Source: Aquibacillus saliphilus (GTDB lineage: Bacteria; Bacillota; Bacilli; Bacillales; Amphibacillaceae). Taken from it: a stretch of DNA of 64,000 nucleotides. The notes under the pieces were generated by a model. The model was not told the origin of the DNA and made no database searches. It saw nothing but the letters and a program-made list of their open reading frames with translations. Positions 50,783 through 61,172 of this stretch are shown here, one piece after another (the first letter of the stretch is position 1; each line of letters opens with the position of its first letter). The position numbers were made by a program, and so were the translations under genes. The DNA lies in NCBI RefSeq assembly GCF_020404745.1, contig NZ_JAIZAP010000008.1:62001-126000 (forward strand), written 5' to 3'.

Positions 50783-53209
50783 ATGTTTGTATCTTTAAAT
50801 TGGTTAAAAAACTATATTGACATAGAAAATATTTCAGCAGAAGAGTTAGCTGAAAAAATTACCAAAACTGGGATTGAAGTAGAAGGTATTGAGTATGTTG
50901 CAGAAAAAAGTTCGAATGTTGTTGTCGGTTATGTTAAAGAGTGTGAAAAACATCCAAATGCTGACAAACTAAATTTATGCCTAGTTGATGTAGGTGAAGA
51001 AGAACTACAGGTCATTTGTGGTGCGCCAAACATTGCACAAGGTCAAAAAGTTGCAGTAGCAAAACCGGGTGCTGTTTTACCTGGTAATTTTAAAATTAAG
51101 AAGGCCAAACTTCGTGGTGTTGAATCAAACGGAATGATATGCTCCCTACAAGAGTTAGGGATAGAAGAAAGATTTGTTCCAAAGGATATAACTGATGGTA
51201 TTTTTGTTTTTCCTGATGAAGCAGAGGTCGGTATGGATGCTTCACAACTACTTAATTTAGACGATGCTATTTTAGAACTTGGGTTAACACCAAATCGGTC
51301 CGATGCACTTAGTATGTTAGGTGTTGCTTATGAGGTTGCCGCAATTTTAGATTTACCTATTCATCTTCCAAGTGAAAAGGTAGAGATGACATCTGAACAA
51401 GCTTCTGATTATGTAACTGTTAACGTAGAAGATCCAGAATTAAATCCTTATTACGGTGCGTTTGTTATCAAGGATATTCACATAAGCCATTCACCACTCT
51501 GGATGAGAAACTACCTAATGGCTGCGGGAATTCGTCCGATCAATAATGTTGTTGATATTACTAATTATGTATTACTTGAATATGGTCAACCATTACATGC
51601 ATTTGATTTCGATCAGTTTGGTTCAAAAGAAATTATGGTCCGCCGAGCTAAAGAGAATGAAAAAATGATTACTCTTGACGACCAAGAAAGAACGTTAAAC
51701 TCGGAACATCTCGTTATAACTAATGGTAACAAGCCAACTGCTTTAGCTGGTGTGATGGGTGGCGCAAATTCTGAAGTATCAAATGAAACGAAGACGGTAT
51801 TATTAGAAGCTGCGTATTTTTCCCCGTCAGCAGTAAGAAAAGCTTCAAAGGATCACGAACTTAGAAGTGAGTCAAGTACACGATTTGAAAAAGGTGTTGA
51901 TCCAGATCGTGTGAAACGAGCAGGATTAAGAGCGGCACAACTATTAAGTAAATATGCAAATGGTACTGTATTAAATGGTGTAGTTGAGTTTGATGCGCTT
52001 GACAGGTCCGAAGCAATCGTTGAAATGGAAACTAGTAAGATTAACGACCGTCTCGGGACTGAAATTAGTAATGAAGAAATTGTAGACATTTTACGCAAAC
52101 TGAACTTTAACTTTAATCAGGACGGGGACACTTTTACAATTTATGTCCCGACTAGGCGGCAAGATATCACAATTTTTGAAGACATGGTTGAAGAAGTTGC
52201 ACGAATTTATGGTTATGACAATCTTCCATTCACATTACCAGAAGGTGCTTCACAAGCTGGAGGTCTAACTGTTCAACAACTATTAAAACGTAATGTGAAA
52301 AGCTATTTTGAGAGTGCTGGTTTATTGGAAACTATCACTTATTCTCTTACTAGTAATGCACGCGCTAACCTGTTAGTTAGTCCTGAAGTGAAAAATGATG
52401 CAGTCATTCCAGTCAAATTAAAAATGCCGATGAGTGAAGAACATAGCACACTACGTTTAAGTATTCTACCAGAGATGCTTGATTCATTAGCTTATAATAC
52501 TGCAAGAAAACAAACGAATCTTGGTTATTATGAACTGGGAACAATATTTGTTTCTAAACAAGAAACGGTAACCGAGCAACCAGAAGAACGTTTGCGTGTT
52601 GCAGGTGCAGTAACAGGAGAATGGGTATCACATGCATGGCAACAAGAGAAAAAGACAGCTGACTTTTTCCTTGTTAAGGGAATTGTGGAAGGTTTTTTCA
52701 GAAAATTAAACATAAGGGTCGAATATAAGCAAGTAAAAATGGATGGTATGCATCCTGGAAGAACTGCTCAAATTTACCTAGCAGAAAGACCAATTGGTTT
52801 TATTGGTCAAATTCACCCAGAATTGCAAAATGATTATAATTTAAAGGATACCTATGTCTTTGATATAGATGTAGATTACATTTTTGAAGTACAACAGAAT
52901 GAGCCAAGCTTTCAAAAAATTCCGCGCTATCCTTCGATATCAAGGGACATTGCATTAGTAGTAGATGAAGGCATAAGCGCTCTTGATATTCAGACTACTA
53001 TTGAACAAGCGGGTGGTTCACTTGTTAAAGAAATACAAGTTTTTGATGTTTACCAAGGCGAGCATTTAACTAAAGGGAAAAAATCTATTGCATTTAACAT
53101 TCTTTATTTAGATCCAGAAAGAACTTTAAAAGATGAAGAAGTAGAGAAATCCTATCAAGCGATTTTATCTGCTGTACAAGAAGCACATCAAGCAGAATTA
53201 AGAGGATAA
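50783..53209 (+). CDS. pheT: Phenylalanyl-tRNA synthetase beta subunit
   Basis: An 808-residue subunit forming the alpha2-beta2 enzyme with PheS. An EMAP-like tRNA-binding OB fold (about residues 40-150) has His-Pro-Asn-Ala-Asp-Lys-Leu; the B3/B4 editing domain (about 200-390) clears Tyr-tRNA-Phe; B5 (about 400-475) and the pseudo-catalytic core follow, and a ferredoxin-like anticodon-binding domain ends the protein (about 712-806, Pro-Arg-Tyr-Pro-Ser-Ile-Ser-Arg-Asp-Ile). AGGGAGGTT precedes the ATG. It is controlled by the same T-box as pheS. Confidence 0.96.
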   Translation: MFVSLNWLKNYIDIENISAEELAEKITKTGIEVEGIEYVAEKSSNVVVGYVKECEKHPNADKLNLCLVDVGEEELQVICGAPNIAQGQKVAVAKPGAVLPGNFKIKKAKLRGVESNGMICSLQELGIEERFVPKDITDGIFVFPDEAEVGMDASQLLNLDDAILELGLTPNRSDALSMLGVAYEVAAILDLPIHLPSEKVEMTSEQASDYVTVNVEDPELNPYYGAFVIKDIHISHSPLWMRNYLMAAGIRPINNVVDITNYVLLEYGQPLHAFDFDQFGSKEIMVRRAKENEKMITLDDQERTLNSEHLVITNGNKPTALAGVMGGANSEVSNETKTVLLEAAYFSPSAVRKASKDHELRSESSTRFEKGVDPDRVKRAGLRAAQLLSKYANGTVLNGVVEFDALDRSEAIVEMETSKINDRLGTEISNEEIVDILRKLNFNFNQDGDTFTIYVPTRRQDITIFEDMVEEVARIYGYDNLPFTLPEGASQAGGLTVQQLLKRNVKSYFESAGLLETITYSLTSNARANLLVSPEVKNDAVIPVKLKMPMSEEHSTLRLSILPEMLDSLAYNTARKQTNLGYYELGTIFVSKQETVTEQPEERLRVAGAVTGEWVSHAWQQEKKTADFFLVKGIVEGFFRKLNIRVEYKQVKMDGMHPGRTAQIYLAERPIGFIGQIHPELQNDYNLKDTYVFDIDVDYIFEVQQNEPSFQKIPRYPSISRDIALVVDEGISALDIQTTIEQAGGSLVKEIQVFDVYQGEHLTKGKKSIAFNILYLDPERTLKDEEVEKSYQAILSAVQEAHQAELRG

Positions 53210-53211
53210 TG

Positions 53212-53252
53212 AAAAAAAAGCGTGAGGTCTTTATGATTCTCACGTATTTTTT
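53212..53252 (+). terminator. Terminator of pheST
   Basis: CGTGAG (53221-53226) pairs with CTCACG (53239-53244), flanked by a run of A before and T after. Confidence 0.82.
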
Positions 53253-53261
53253 CTTTGTTAG

Positions 53262-53416
53262 CTTACTAAAATGGTTACCAAGTGGATAACTAATATAGGA
53301 TTGTGCCACGTCAAGCTCCGGCGAAATAGCATCAGGAGAAATTACTTCGAAGTGGTTTTGCGCTGAGACTTTCTAAACCTTGCCAGGGTGGAGCAAGGTG
53401 TCTGCGCTTTTGTTTT
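53262..53416 (-). repeat. Dispersed intergenic repeat, copy D (reverse orientation)
   Basis: On the minus strand this region starts AACAAAAGCGCAGACACC, has a TTCGAAGTAA block resembling TTCGAAATAA in copy A, then GGAGCTTGACGTGGCA and a divergent end with CCATTTTAGTAAG. It is an intermediate-length, more diverged member of the family at 5083, 29355 and 43871. It fills the 230-base gap between the pheST terminator and the lipoprotein gene. Confidence 0.68.
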
Positions 53417-53484
53417 AATATCGAACGATTTAACAAGTCTGACAATCTACTGCGGATATATTGAATCAGGGGGGGAAGCGTAGT

Positions 53485-54498
53485 TTGAAAATAAATAGAG
53501 TAGGATTTTTATTAGTTATAGCTTCGATGTTCATTGGTCTTTTGGGTTGTCAAAATAATTCTACCAATGATAAACAAGCAGATGATGAGAGTGTAGAAGT
53601 ACAAGAAACGGTAAAAGAGAAAGACAAGATTGAAAAAGCTGCAGATAAAGAGGCACCTTTCTTTTGGCGCGTTGAAGAGGATGGTAAGACTGTTTACATG
53701 TTAGGCTCCATTCATGTTGGAAATGAAGACATGTACCCACTAAATGACAAGGTAGAAGCTGCTTATGAAAAGTCAGATGCGTTAGTAGTTGAAGCTAATG
53801 TGTTAGAAATTGACACCCTATCAGAAGATATAATAACGAAAGCAATTTATTCTGATGGATCAAAATTACCAGATCACTTAAGTGATGATACTTTTCAGCA
53901 GTTGACTACTTTTATTGACACGTATAGTGATATGGAAATCGATATTGAATCACTTTCTCACTTTGAGCCATGGTTTATCGAAATGCTGTTATCCGATTTG
54001 TATTTCTCGCACTTTGAATCATTAACCAGCGATTATGGAGTGGATCATTACTTTCTTTCTAAAGCAAAAAGTGAACAGAAAGAAATAATTGAATTGGAAG
54101 GATTATATAAGCAACTCGATTTTTCAGATACTAAGCCAGAAGAATTACAAATCTATGCTTTAGAAGAAATGCTTACTGCTCTTGAAGAAGGGAATGGAGA
54201 TGAGATTCGTTCTTTGGTTGATGCTTGGAAATCAGGTGATGAAGAACAATTAGAGAATGTGCTTTATGTTCCAACGGATTCTAATGAAATAGCGAATAAA
54301 GCTGAGGTTTATGAGGAACAGCTTTTAGAAAACAGAAATATTGAGATGATAGACAAAATAGAAAACTATTTAAAAGACGGAGAATATAGTACGTATTTTG
54401 TTATCGTAGGTGCAGCGCACTTCCTAGATGAATACGGATTAGATATTTTGTTAGAAGATAAGGGCTATGATGTTCAACCATTTAGTGAAATGGATTGA
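53485..54498 (+). CDS. TraB/GumN (TIKI-like) family lipoprotein
   Basis: A 337-residue predicted lipoprotein: a basic start, hydrophobic helix and lipobox Leu-Leu-Gly-Cys near residue 22, then a 40-residue acidic linker and a TraB/GumN domain (about 60-337). The two Gly-x-x-His motifs of the TIKI-like protease superfamily are present (Gly-Ser-Ile-His and Gly-Ala-Ala-His), with Glu-Ala-Asn-Val as the acidic motif. A surface metalloprotease is therefore possible but unproven. The TTG at 53485 follows a GGGGGGAAG site; starting at 53461 would add eight residues before the signal. It has no obvious operon partner. Confidence 0.85.
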   Translation: MKINRVGFLLVIASMFIGLLGCQNNSTNDKQADDESVEVQETVKEKDKIEKAADKEAPFFWRVEEDGKTVYMLGSIHVGNEDMYPLNDKVEAAYEKSDALVVEANVLEIDTLSEDIITKAIYSDGSKLPDHLSDDTFQQLTTFIDTYSDMEIDIESLSHFEPWFIEMLLSDLYFSHFESLTSDYGVDHYFLSKAKSEQKEIIELEGLYKQLDFSDTKPEELQIYALEEMLTALEEGNGDEIRSLVDAWKSGDEEQLENVLYVPTDSNEIANKAEVYEEQLLENRNIEMIDKIENYLKDGEYSTYFVIVGAAHFLDEYGLDILLEDKGYDVQPFSEMD

Positions 54499-54502
54499 TG
54501 TT

Positions 54503-54543
54503 TTTAGCACACCAAAACCACGCGATAACTTTGGTGTGCTAAA
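54503..54543. terminator. Bidirectional terminator between lipoprotein gene and rnhC
   Basis: A perfect 14-bp stem (TTTAGCACACCAAA with TTTGGTGTGCTAAA, 54503-54516 and 54530-54543) lies between convergent genes. Confidence 0.88.
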
Positions 54544-54567
54544 TGACTTATTTATCTTACTGGGAAC

Positions 54568-55509
54568 TTATTTAGTATTATAATTCTCTGCTTTTTTTGT
54601 GTTAGCAAAATGTACTTTGGCATATTTGTATAGTTCGACTTCGCCACTCTTAGCTAAGATACTTCCTGCAACTTTATCAACCTTTTGAGAGGCTCCTTTA
54701 GGAAGAGTTAAGCCGGCTAATTTAGATAACTTGTCCATCTCCTTTACAAAGCTTGCTCTAGCAATAATCGAACCAGCAGCTACTGCAATGGAGTAGCTTT
54801 CAGCTTTTGTCATGAAGTAAACTTTTTCCTGTAATACCTCTTTCTCTGATTTAAGGTGGTTTATATAACTGTGCGGTTGAGAAAATTGATCAATTAAAAT
54901 TCCATCCGGCTTATCTGGTTCCATCTTTTTAAGAAGTTTTGTAATAGCATGATGGTGAAGCATTGTTTTCATTTTTCCCTGGGTCCAACCTTTTTTTTGT
55001 AGTTGATTATACTTCTCGTTATGTAAAATAACGAGTGAATAGGGTATCTTCATTTTGACTAATTCTCTAGCAATTAATTGTATATTATCATCGGTTAGGT
55101 TCTTGGAGTCTTTGACACCAATCTTTTTAAGCAAGGGAATTTGCTCTTTGGATACGTATGCGGCTGCTACTGTAATTGGTCCAAAATAATCGCCTGTTCC
55201 TGCTTCATCTGAACCAATATGAGAACTAGTAAAGAGAGTTGACGCTGGTGCATACGCATGGGTTGATTTTTGAATGCTACTTTTTTTCTTTGATGATGTA
55301 TTTTCATTGATGCTTCCCCACTTAGATGCTTCGGTTTCAGGTGATGCACCTTGAAATAGTACCTTGCCAGATTTATAAGCAGTAATTGAACTATTACTTG
55401 TCTTTGCAGCAAATATAGCTCCAGGAGGACAAGCTTTTAAAGACCTGGCATAGTAGTTTTTTAACATTTGAATTTTTTCGTGTGATAGTTTTAAGACAAC
55501 TTGTGGCAT
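54568..55509 (-). CDS. rnhC: Ribonuclease HIII
   Basis: A 313-residue type 2 RNase H that removes RNA from RNA-DNA hybrids and primers. The N-terminal substrate-binding domain (about 1-75, TBP-like) is followed by the RNase H fold with Gly-Ser-Asp-Glu-Ala-Gly-Thr-Gly-Asp-Tyr-Phe-Gly-Pro near residue 95, carrying the catalytic Asp-Glu pair, and Leu-Ile-Asp-Gln-Phe near 200. ATG 55509 with GGAGAG 7 bases upstream gives the B. subtilis length; the ATG at 55527 has no ribosome binding site. It is divergent from zapA. Confidence 0.94.
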   Translation of the reverse strand: MPQVVLKLSHEKIQMLKNYYARSLKACPPGAIFAAKTSNSSITAYKSGKVLFQGASPETEASKWGSINENTSSKKKSSIQKSTHAYAPASTLFTSSHIGSDEAGTGDYFGPITVAAAYVSKEQIPLLKKIGVKDSKNLTDDNIQLIARELVKMKIPYSLVILHNEKYNQLQKKGWTQGKMKTMLHHHAITKLLKKMEPDKPDGILIDQFSQPHSYINHLKSEKEVLQEKVYFMTKAESYSIAVAAGSIIARASFVKEMDKLSKLAGLTLPKGASQKVDKVAGSILAKSGEVELYKYAKVHFANTKKAENYNTK

Positions 55510-55636
55510 AGTATCTCTCCAATTCATTAATTACATCTAGTATAGCAAATATTATAGGCTACAGAATAGTTTCCTTAATGATAGTCTTCATGTTAATATT
55601 AAATTTAGGATTTGATACAGATGAGGGGGTATAAAC

Positions 55637-55912
55637 GTGTCCCAATCAGATAAAACACGTACTACTGTTGATATATATGGTAAATCTTATACGATAGTTG
55701 GTAATGAACAAGCATACCATGTCAGAATGGTCTCTAGTCTTGTTGATCAAAAAATGCGCGAAATTCACGATGCCAACAAAAGTTTAGATACTACCAGGTT
55801 GGCTGTTTTAACTGCAGTGAATACAATGAATGATTATTTAAAGCTGAAAGACGAATACACAGAACTAATAGGTTCAATAAAAAAGAAAGAGGAAATGGAA
55901 AAAAATGATTGA
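55637..55912 (+). CDS. zapA: Cell division protein ZapA
   Basis: A 91-residue FtsZ-associated protein that bundles FtsZ filaments at the division ring. The N-terminal strand-rich part contains Val-Asp-Ile-Tyr-Gly-Lys-Ser-Tyr-Thr-Ile and the C-terminal half is a long coiled-coil helix (about residues 45-90). The start is a GTG with GAGGGGGT upstream. It overlaps cvpA by eight bases, so the two are coupled, as for B. subtilis yshA-yshB. Confidence 0.93.
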   Translation: MSQSDKTRTTVDIYGKSYTIVGNEQAYHVRMVSSLVDQKMREIHDANKSLDTTRLAVLTAVNTMNDYLKLKDEYTELIGSIKKKEEMEKND

Positions 55913-56459
55913 TTTTATTTTATTGGGAATACTAATTTTAGGGGTCTTTATTGGTATAAAAAGAGGATTTATTTTACAATTATTTCACCTTATTGGGTTC
56001 ATTGTCGCATTTATTGTCTCTGTTCTTTATTATGACAAATTGTCGTCAAAATTGGATTTGTGGATTCCATATCCAGATTTACCTGAGAACGCTACATGGG
56101 CTGTTTTTCTGGATACCTTGCCGTTAGAGTCGGCATTTTATAATGCCATCGCTTTTGCTGCATTATTCTTTGTTACGAAGATAGTGTTGCAAATTATCGC
56201 ATCAATGTTAGATTTCGTTGCTGATTTACCAATACTTAACTCTATTAACGGGATATTAGGTGCTATTTTAGGTTTTCTGGAGACATACTTTATTCTGTTT
56301 ATTATTCTTTACATATTAGCATTAGCACCAGTCGAATTTATTCAAAACAGATTAGGTAATTCCTCAGTCACAGCGTTTATGATAGATCATACTCCGTACA
56401 TATCCGATCAAATAAAAACGTTGTGGTTTGAACATGTAGTAACTCTTTTTGATAAATAA
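55905..56459 (+). CDS. cvpA: CvpA family membrane protein
   Basis: A 184-residue protein with four membrane helices, matching the CvpA family (YshB in B. subtilis), named for colicin V production in E. coli. Its molecular function is not settled; roles in envelope homeostasis have been proposed. The ATG lies inside the zapA end. A terminator follows and separates it from polX. Confidence 0.9.
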   Translation: MIDFILLGILILGVFIGIKRGFILQLFHLIGFIVAFIVSVLYYDKLSSKLDLWIPYPDLPENATWAVFLDTLPLESAFYNAIAFAALFFVTKIVLQIIASMLDFVADLPILNSINGILGAILGFLETYFILFIILYILALAPVEFIQNRLGNSSVTAFMIDHTPYISDQIKTLWFEHVVTLFDK

Positions 56460-56499
56460 CTCTCCCGACTAGAGGGTCGAAATACGATGTTAAGCATAG

Positions 56500-56532
56500 T
56501 AAAACCCTTGCAGACAATCAGCAAGGGTTTTA
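56500..56532 (+). terminator. Terminator after cvpA
   Basis: A perfect 11-bp stem AAAACCCTTGC/GCAAGGGTTTT around a nine-base loop. It is another ACCCTTG-type stem. Confidence 0.88.
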
Positions 56533-56597
56533 TCACTTTAAAAGTTTAATTGAAATTCATCTATCAAATTTAAAAAGAGTTAAGGAGGATTTAGAAA

Positions 56598-58328
56598 ATG
56601 GCAGTGGATAAAAAGGACGTTATTAAATTACTAGAAACCATATCTATCTATTTGGAATTAAAAGGTGAAAATACTTTCAAAGTATCCGCATATCGTAAAG
56701 CTGCACAGGCACTGGAATCAGATGATCGATCATTAACTGAGATAGACAATTTCACTAAAATAACAGGAATTGGTAAAGGAACATCAGCAGTTATTGAAGA
56801 ATTCATTACTAATGAATTCTCTGATACCTTACAACAGTTAAAAGATGAAGTACCTAAGGGATTAATTCCGTTATTACAATTACCCGGACTTGGTGGAAAG
56901 AAATTGTCAAAGCTATATCAAGAATTAGGTATTACGGATGTAGCATCATTAAAATTAGCGTGTGAAAATGGTAAGGTTGAAGAATTAAGTGGGTTTGGCA
57001 AGAAGTCTGCCGAGAAGATACTAAAAGGATTGAACGAAGTATCTAATCGTCCTGAACGATTACCAATTGCTTTTATGATGCCCATCGTAGAAAAAATAGA
57101 GAAAATTTTAAGTGAGATAGATGCGGTTGAAAAGTTTTCAAGAGCAGGTAGTATTCGTCGAATGAGCGAGACAATTAAAGACTTAGACTTTATTATTGGT
57201 TCAGAGCAACCATTACTTGTTAGAGATGAATTGTTACAAATCAAAGATATAAAAAACACGATTGCGTCTGGTGAAACGAAGGTTTCTATTGTTTTGGATG
57301 AAGGTTATGATGTCAATATCGACTTTCGCATTGTCTCACCTAAAGAATTTGCTACCACATTACATCATTTTACGGGATCTAAAGAACATAATGTCGCCAT
57401 GAGACAATTAGCAAAATCTAAAGGTTTGAAAATTAATGAGTATGGTCTAGAAAAGATTGAAACAAATGATATTATTACTTTTGATAGCGAAGAGGACTTC
57501 TTTGGTAACTTTGGTCTAAATTATATTCCACCGGAGCTAAGAGAAAATAAAGGAGAAATTGATGCATTCCGTTCGGACGTTCCTCTCGTCAACTTTAATG
57601 ACATACGTGGTGATTTACATATGCACACGACGTGGAGTGATGGTGCCCAAACTATCGAAGAAATGGCGAATAAGGCAATGGAACGAGGATATGAATATAT
57701 AGCTATTACAGATCATTCAAAGTTTTTGAAAGTTGCAAATGGTCTTGATGAAAATAAATTGCGAAAACAACGCGATGAGATTAATCGGTTAAATCAAAAG
57801 TACACGAATTTTCATATTTTCGCAGGAGTTGAAATGGATATTTTACCTGATGGGAGTTTAGATTTTTCTAATGATTTTTTACAAGAGATGGACTATGTGA
57901 TTGGTGCTATTCATTCAAGCTTTAACCAATCACAAGACAAGATTATGAAAAGATTACATGCTGCTCTAAATAATCCACATGTAACTATTATTGCGCATCC
58001 TACCGGTAGGCTAATCGGTCGCAGACAAGGTTACCAAGTTGATGTTGAACAGTTAATTGAAGGTGCGAAACAAACAGGAACTGTGCTTGAATTAAACGCA
58101 AATCCTAACAGGTTTGATTTGTCATCTGAATGGTTGAAAATTGCACAAGAACAGAAAGTTAACGTAGCTGTTAACACTGATGCACATAGTTATATGTCTT
58201 TAGAAAATATGGAAATAGGTATGGGTATTGCAAGAAAGGGTTGGTTACGAAAAGAAACCGTGATTAATACCTGGCCGAAAGAAGAGTTGCAAAAGCTATT
58301 TAGAAGTAAAGGATTAAAAAAGGAGTAA
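56598..58328 (+). CDS. polX: DNA polymerase/3'-5' exonuclease PolX
   Basis: A 576-residue bacterial family X polymerase. N-terminal helix-hairpin-helix and 8-kDa regions (about 1-140), the nucleotidyltransferase palm with the Asp-Leu-Asp-Phe-Ile motif near residue 196 and Asn-Ile-Asp-Phe near 237, and a C-terminal PHP domain (about 335-570) with Asp-Leu-His-Met-His-Thr-Thr-Trp-Ser-Asp-Gly that supplies 3'-5' exonuclease and AP-endonuclease activity in B. subtilis PolX. It works in gap-filling base excision repair. AAGGAGGATT precedes the ATG. mutS2 starts 6 bases after its stop. Confidence 0.94.
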   Translation: MAVDKKDVIKLLETISIYLELKGENTFKVSAYRKAAQALESDDRSLTEIDNFTKITGIGKGTSAVIEEFITNEFSDTLQQLKDEVPKGLIPLLQLPGLGGKKLSKLYQELGITDVASLKLACENGKVEELSGFGKKSAEKILKGLNEVSNRPERLPIAFMMPIVEKIEKILSEIDAVEKFSRAGSIRRMSETIKDLDFIIGSEQPLLVRDELLQIKDIKNTIASGETKVSIVLDEGYDVNIDFRIVSPKEFATTLHHFTGSKEHNVAMRQLAKSKGLKINEYGLEKIETNDIITFDSEEDFFGNFGLNYIPPELRENKGEIDAFRSDVPLVNFNDIRGDLHMHTTWSDGAQTIEEMANKAMERGYEYIAITDHSKFLKVANGLDENKLRKQRDEINRLNQKYTNFHIFAGVEMDILPDGSLDFSNDFLQEMDYVIGAIHSSFNQSQDKIMKRLHAALNNPHVTIIAHPTGRLIGRRQGYQVDVEQLIEGAKQTGTVLELNANPNRFDLSSEWLKIAQEQKVNVAVNTDAHSYMSLENMEIGMGIARKGWLRKETVINTWPKEELQKLFRSKGLKKE

Positions 58329-58334
58329 AAGGCC

Positions 58335-60677
58335 ATGAATAGTCGAATATTTAATGTTTTAGAATATAACAAAATAATAGAAATGTTAAACGCACAGGCT
58401 GCTTCTAGCCTTGGAAAACAAAGAACTTCAATCCTGAAGCCATCAACTGAATTGGAAGCAATTATACAATTACAAGAAGAGACAGATGAAGCAGCTAATG
58501 TGCTCCGCCTAAAGGGTAATGTACCATTAGGTGGAATCTTTGATATCAAACCAAGCATTAAGCGAACGGTCATTGGTGGAATATTGAACCCACATGAGTG
58601 CTTAGATGTAGCGAGCACTGTCTATGGCGGCAAACAACTAAAAAGTTTTATAGAGGATATGGAAGAGCCAGAATTACCTATATTGAGAGAATTAATCAGT
58701 CAAATCATGCCACTAAATGATTTAGAACGTCAAATAAAAAGCTGTATTGACGATCATGGACATGTGATGGATGGTGCATCTGACAAACTTCGGACAATAA
58801 GGTCAAAGATTAGAACAAGTGAAAGTAGATTACGTGATAAGCTGGATTCATATACGAAAACAAAAAGTAAAATGCTGTCAGATTCGATTGTTACGATACG
58901 TAATGATCGATATGTTTTACCAGTTAAACAGGAATATCGTGGCGCAATTGGAGGGATCGTTCACGACCAATCCGCTTCGGGTGCTACCTTGTTTATTGAG
59001 CCGCAATCCGTAGTTGATTTAAATAATCAACTTCAAGAAGCACGTGTCCAAGAGACGAATGAAATAGAACGGATCTTAGGAGAACTTTCTCAAAAGATTG
59101 CAACGGATGAATCATATTTATATCAGAATGTGGAAGCATTAGCTCAAATAGACTTTATGTTTGCAAGAGCGAAGTTAGGGCATGTCATGCGAGCATCCAT
59201 GCCTAAAATGAATGACCAGGGAATTATTAAGATGAAACAGGCTAGGCACCCATTAATTCCCAAAGAAGAAGTTGTTCCAAACGATGTTGAAATTGGGGAA
59301 GATTATACGGCAATTGTTATTACGGGCCCAAACACCGGTGGTAAAACCGTGACCTTGAAAATGGTTGGTTTGTGCACATTAATGGCTCAATCGGGATTAC
59401 AAATCCCAGCATTAGACGGTTGTGAGATGGCTGTTTTCTCTAATGTTTTTGCAGATATTGGAGATGAACAATCAATTGAGCAAAGTTTGAGTACATTTTC
59501 TTCTCATATGACTAACATTGTTAGCATACTAAACCATGTTGATAATGAGACTTTAGTCCTTTTTGATGAACTCGGAGCAGGTACTGACCCTCAAGAAGGT
59601 GCGGCGCTTGCCATGTCAATATTGGATCAAGTAGTTAGTCGTGGCGCAAGAATTATAGCTACAACTCATTATCCTGAATTAAAAGCATACGGATACAATA
59701 GAAAAGACGCAGTTAATGCCTCAGTAGAATTCAATGTGGAAACGCTAAGCCCAACATACCGTCTGCTAATTGGTGTGCCGGGGCGTAGTAATGCATTTGA
59801 AATATCTAGAAGATTAGGATTAAGTGAAACGGTTATAGAAACTGCTAAATCACATATTGGTACTGACTCCAAAAGCGTTGAAAATATGATAGCTTCACTG
59901 GAAGAGTCAAGAAGAGGAGCAGAACGTGACTATCAACGAGCCGAGCAGGTACTGACTGAAGCGGAAGAATTAAAGCGAGATTTGGAAAAACAATGGTCAC
60001 AACTAGAGAGTAAACGTGAAGAGCTTTATAAGAAAGCGGAAGTAAAAGCTGAAAAGGCGCTACAAAAAGCAAGGGAAGAAGCAGAACTTATTGTATCCGA
60101 GTTACGTAGTGTTAAAAATCAAGCTAATTTAAAGGAACATGAGTGGATTGAAGCAAGGAAAATGTTTGATGAAGCACAACCTAAATTAACAAAGAAACGG
60201 GAAGAAAAGGTAAAAGAAGTAGATACGAAGAGAGATCTTCAAGCTGGTGATGAAGTTAAACTACTTACATTAAACCAAAATGGAACTATAATTGACAAGG
60301 TTAGCGATAAAGAATTTCAAGTGCAGATTGGTGCAATGAAAGTGAAAGTAAAAAGAAAAGACCTTCAGTTTTTAAAAAGGGAGGAACCTCAAGTTGTAAA
60401 GCCTATGACTACAGTTAAGGGCTCAGCTTACCAAGTAAAGACTGAGCTAGATTTAAGGGGAGAGCGCTTTGAAGATGCACTTCATCGTTTAGAGAAATAT
60501 GTTGATGATGCTCTCTTAGCTGGCTATCCAAATGTTTCTATTATACATGGAAAAGGAACTGGTGCACTTCGAACCGGAGTACAATCATTTGCTAAAAAAC
60601 ATCGCCAAATAGAATCCTACCGTTTTGGAGGTATGAACGAAGGTGGTAGCGGGGTAACTATTCTAGAATTTAGGTAA
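58335..60677 (+). CDS. mutS2: MutS2 ATPase with Smr nuclease domain
   Basis: A 780-residue MutS paralogue lacking the mismatch-recognition domain. The helical core and clamp (about 1-320) lead into the ATPase with Walker A Gly-Pro-Asn-Thr-Gly-Gly-Lys-Thr near residue 334 and [10 protein letters not shown] near 412, then a long coiled coil (about 515-635, Lys/Glu-rich) and a C-terminal Smr domain with Leu-Asp-Leu-Arg-Gly-Glu-Arg and His-Gly-Lys-Gly-Thr-Gly. In B. subtilis MutS2 acts on collided ribosomes and in recombination control. It is translated from a GGAGTAAAAGGCC leader, coupled to polX. Confidence 0.95.
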   Translation: MNSRIFNVLEYNKIIEMLNAQAASSLGKQRTSILKPSTELEAIIQLQEETDEAANVLRLKGNVPLGGIFDIKPSIKRTVIGGILNPHECLDVASTVYGGKQLKSFIEDMEEPELPILRELISQIMPLNDLERQIKSCIDDHGHVMDGASDKLRTIRSKIRTSESRLRDKLDSYTKTKSKMLSDSIVTIRNDRYVLPVKQEYRGAIGGIVHDQSASGATLFIEPQSVVDLNNQLQEARVQETNEIERILGELSQKIATDESYLYQNVEALAQIDFMFARAKLGHVMRASMPKMNDQGIIKMKQARHPLIPKEEVVPNDVEIGEDYTAIVITGPNTGGKTVTLKMVGLCTLMAQSGLQIPALDGCEMAVFSNVFADIGDEQSIEQSLSTFSSHMTNIVSILNHVDNETLVLFDELGAGTDPQEGAALAMSILDQVVSRGARIIATTHYPELKAYGYNRKDAVNASVEFNVETLSPTYRLLIGVPGRSNAFEISRRLGLSETVIETAKSHIGTDSKSVENMIASLEESRRGAERDYQRAEQVLTEAEELKRDLEKQWSQLESKREELYKKAEVKAEKALQKAREEAELIVSELRSVKNQANLKEHEWIEARKMFDEAQPKLTKKREEKVKEVDTKRDLQAGDEVKLLTLNQNGTIIDKVSDKEFQVQIGAMKVKVKRKDLQFLKREEPQVVKPMTTVKGSAYQVKTELDLRGERFEDALHRLEKYVDDALLAGYPNVSIIHGKGTGALRTGVQSFAKKHRQIESYRFGGMNEGGSGVTILEFR

Positions 60678-60753
60678 TGTTATTAGGATTAATTGTGGAA
60701 ATAGTCTATTCCTTGGCAACAAAGCAGATTTCCAATAATCGGGAGGTGATATA

Positions 60754-61161
60754 ATGAGTGGTTTTTGGGAGAATGTATTTATAGAAACTGCAGCCAGATA
60801 TAGCGTAGCAGTCTTATGTCTAGTAGTTTTTCTGGCTGTTTTTGAGTTAGTAACTTCCTATAAAAATTGGGAAGAAATTAAAAACGGTAATTTCTCTGTA
60901 GCTATGGCAACTGGCGGGAAAATTTTCGGTATTGCAAACATATTTAGATATTCCATTGAGCATAACGATACCTTAATAGAAAGTATTACCTGGGGGACCT
61001 ATGGTTTTATACTATTATTGTTTGGATATTTTATCTTTGAGTTTTTAACTCCTACTTATAAAATTGATCAGGAAATTGCGAAGGATAACCGTGCTGTAGG
61101 ATTTATATCAATGATTATTTCAATTGGCTTATCCTTTGTAATAGGGGCTAGTATTGGATAG
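60754..61161 (+). CDS. yshE: DUF350 family membrane protein (YshE)
   Basis: A 135-residue membrane protein with four helices and two internal DUF350 units. Its position after mutS2 matches B. subtilis yshE. It shares Tyr-Lys-x-Trp-Glu-Glu, Gly-Lys-Ile-x-Gly-Ile, Trp-Gly-x-Tyr-Gly, Asn-x-Ala-Val-Gly-x-Ile-Ser-Met and the C-terminal Phe-Val-Ile-Gly-Ala-Ser-Ile with the paralogue at 519-914. Function unknown. GGGAGGTGA lies before the ATG. A 28-codon membrane peptide gene follows 11 bases later. Confidence 0.9.
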   Translation: MSGFWENVFIETAARYSVAVLCLVVFLAVFELVTSYKNWEEIKNGNFSVAMATGGKIFGIANIFRYSIEHNDTLIESITWGTYGFILLLFGYFIFEFLTPTYKIDQEIAKDNRAVGFISMIISIGLSFVIGASIG

Positions 61162-61172
61162 AGGAGAGAAGG

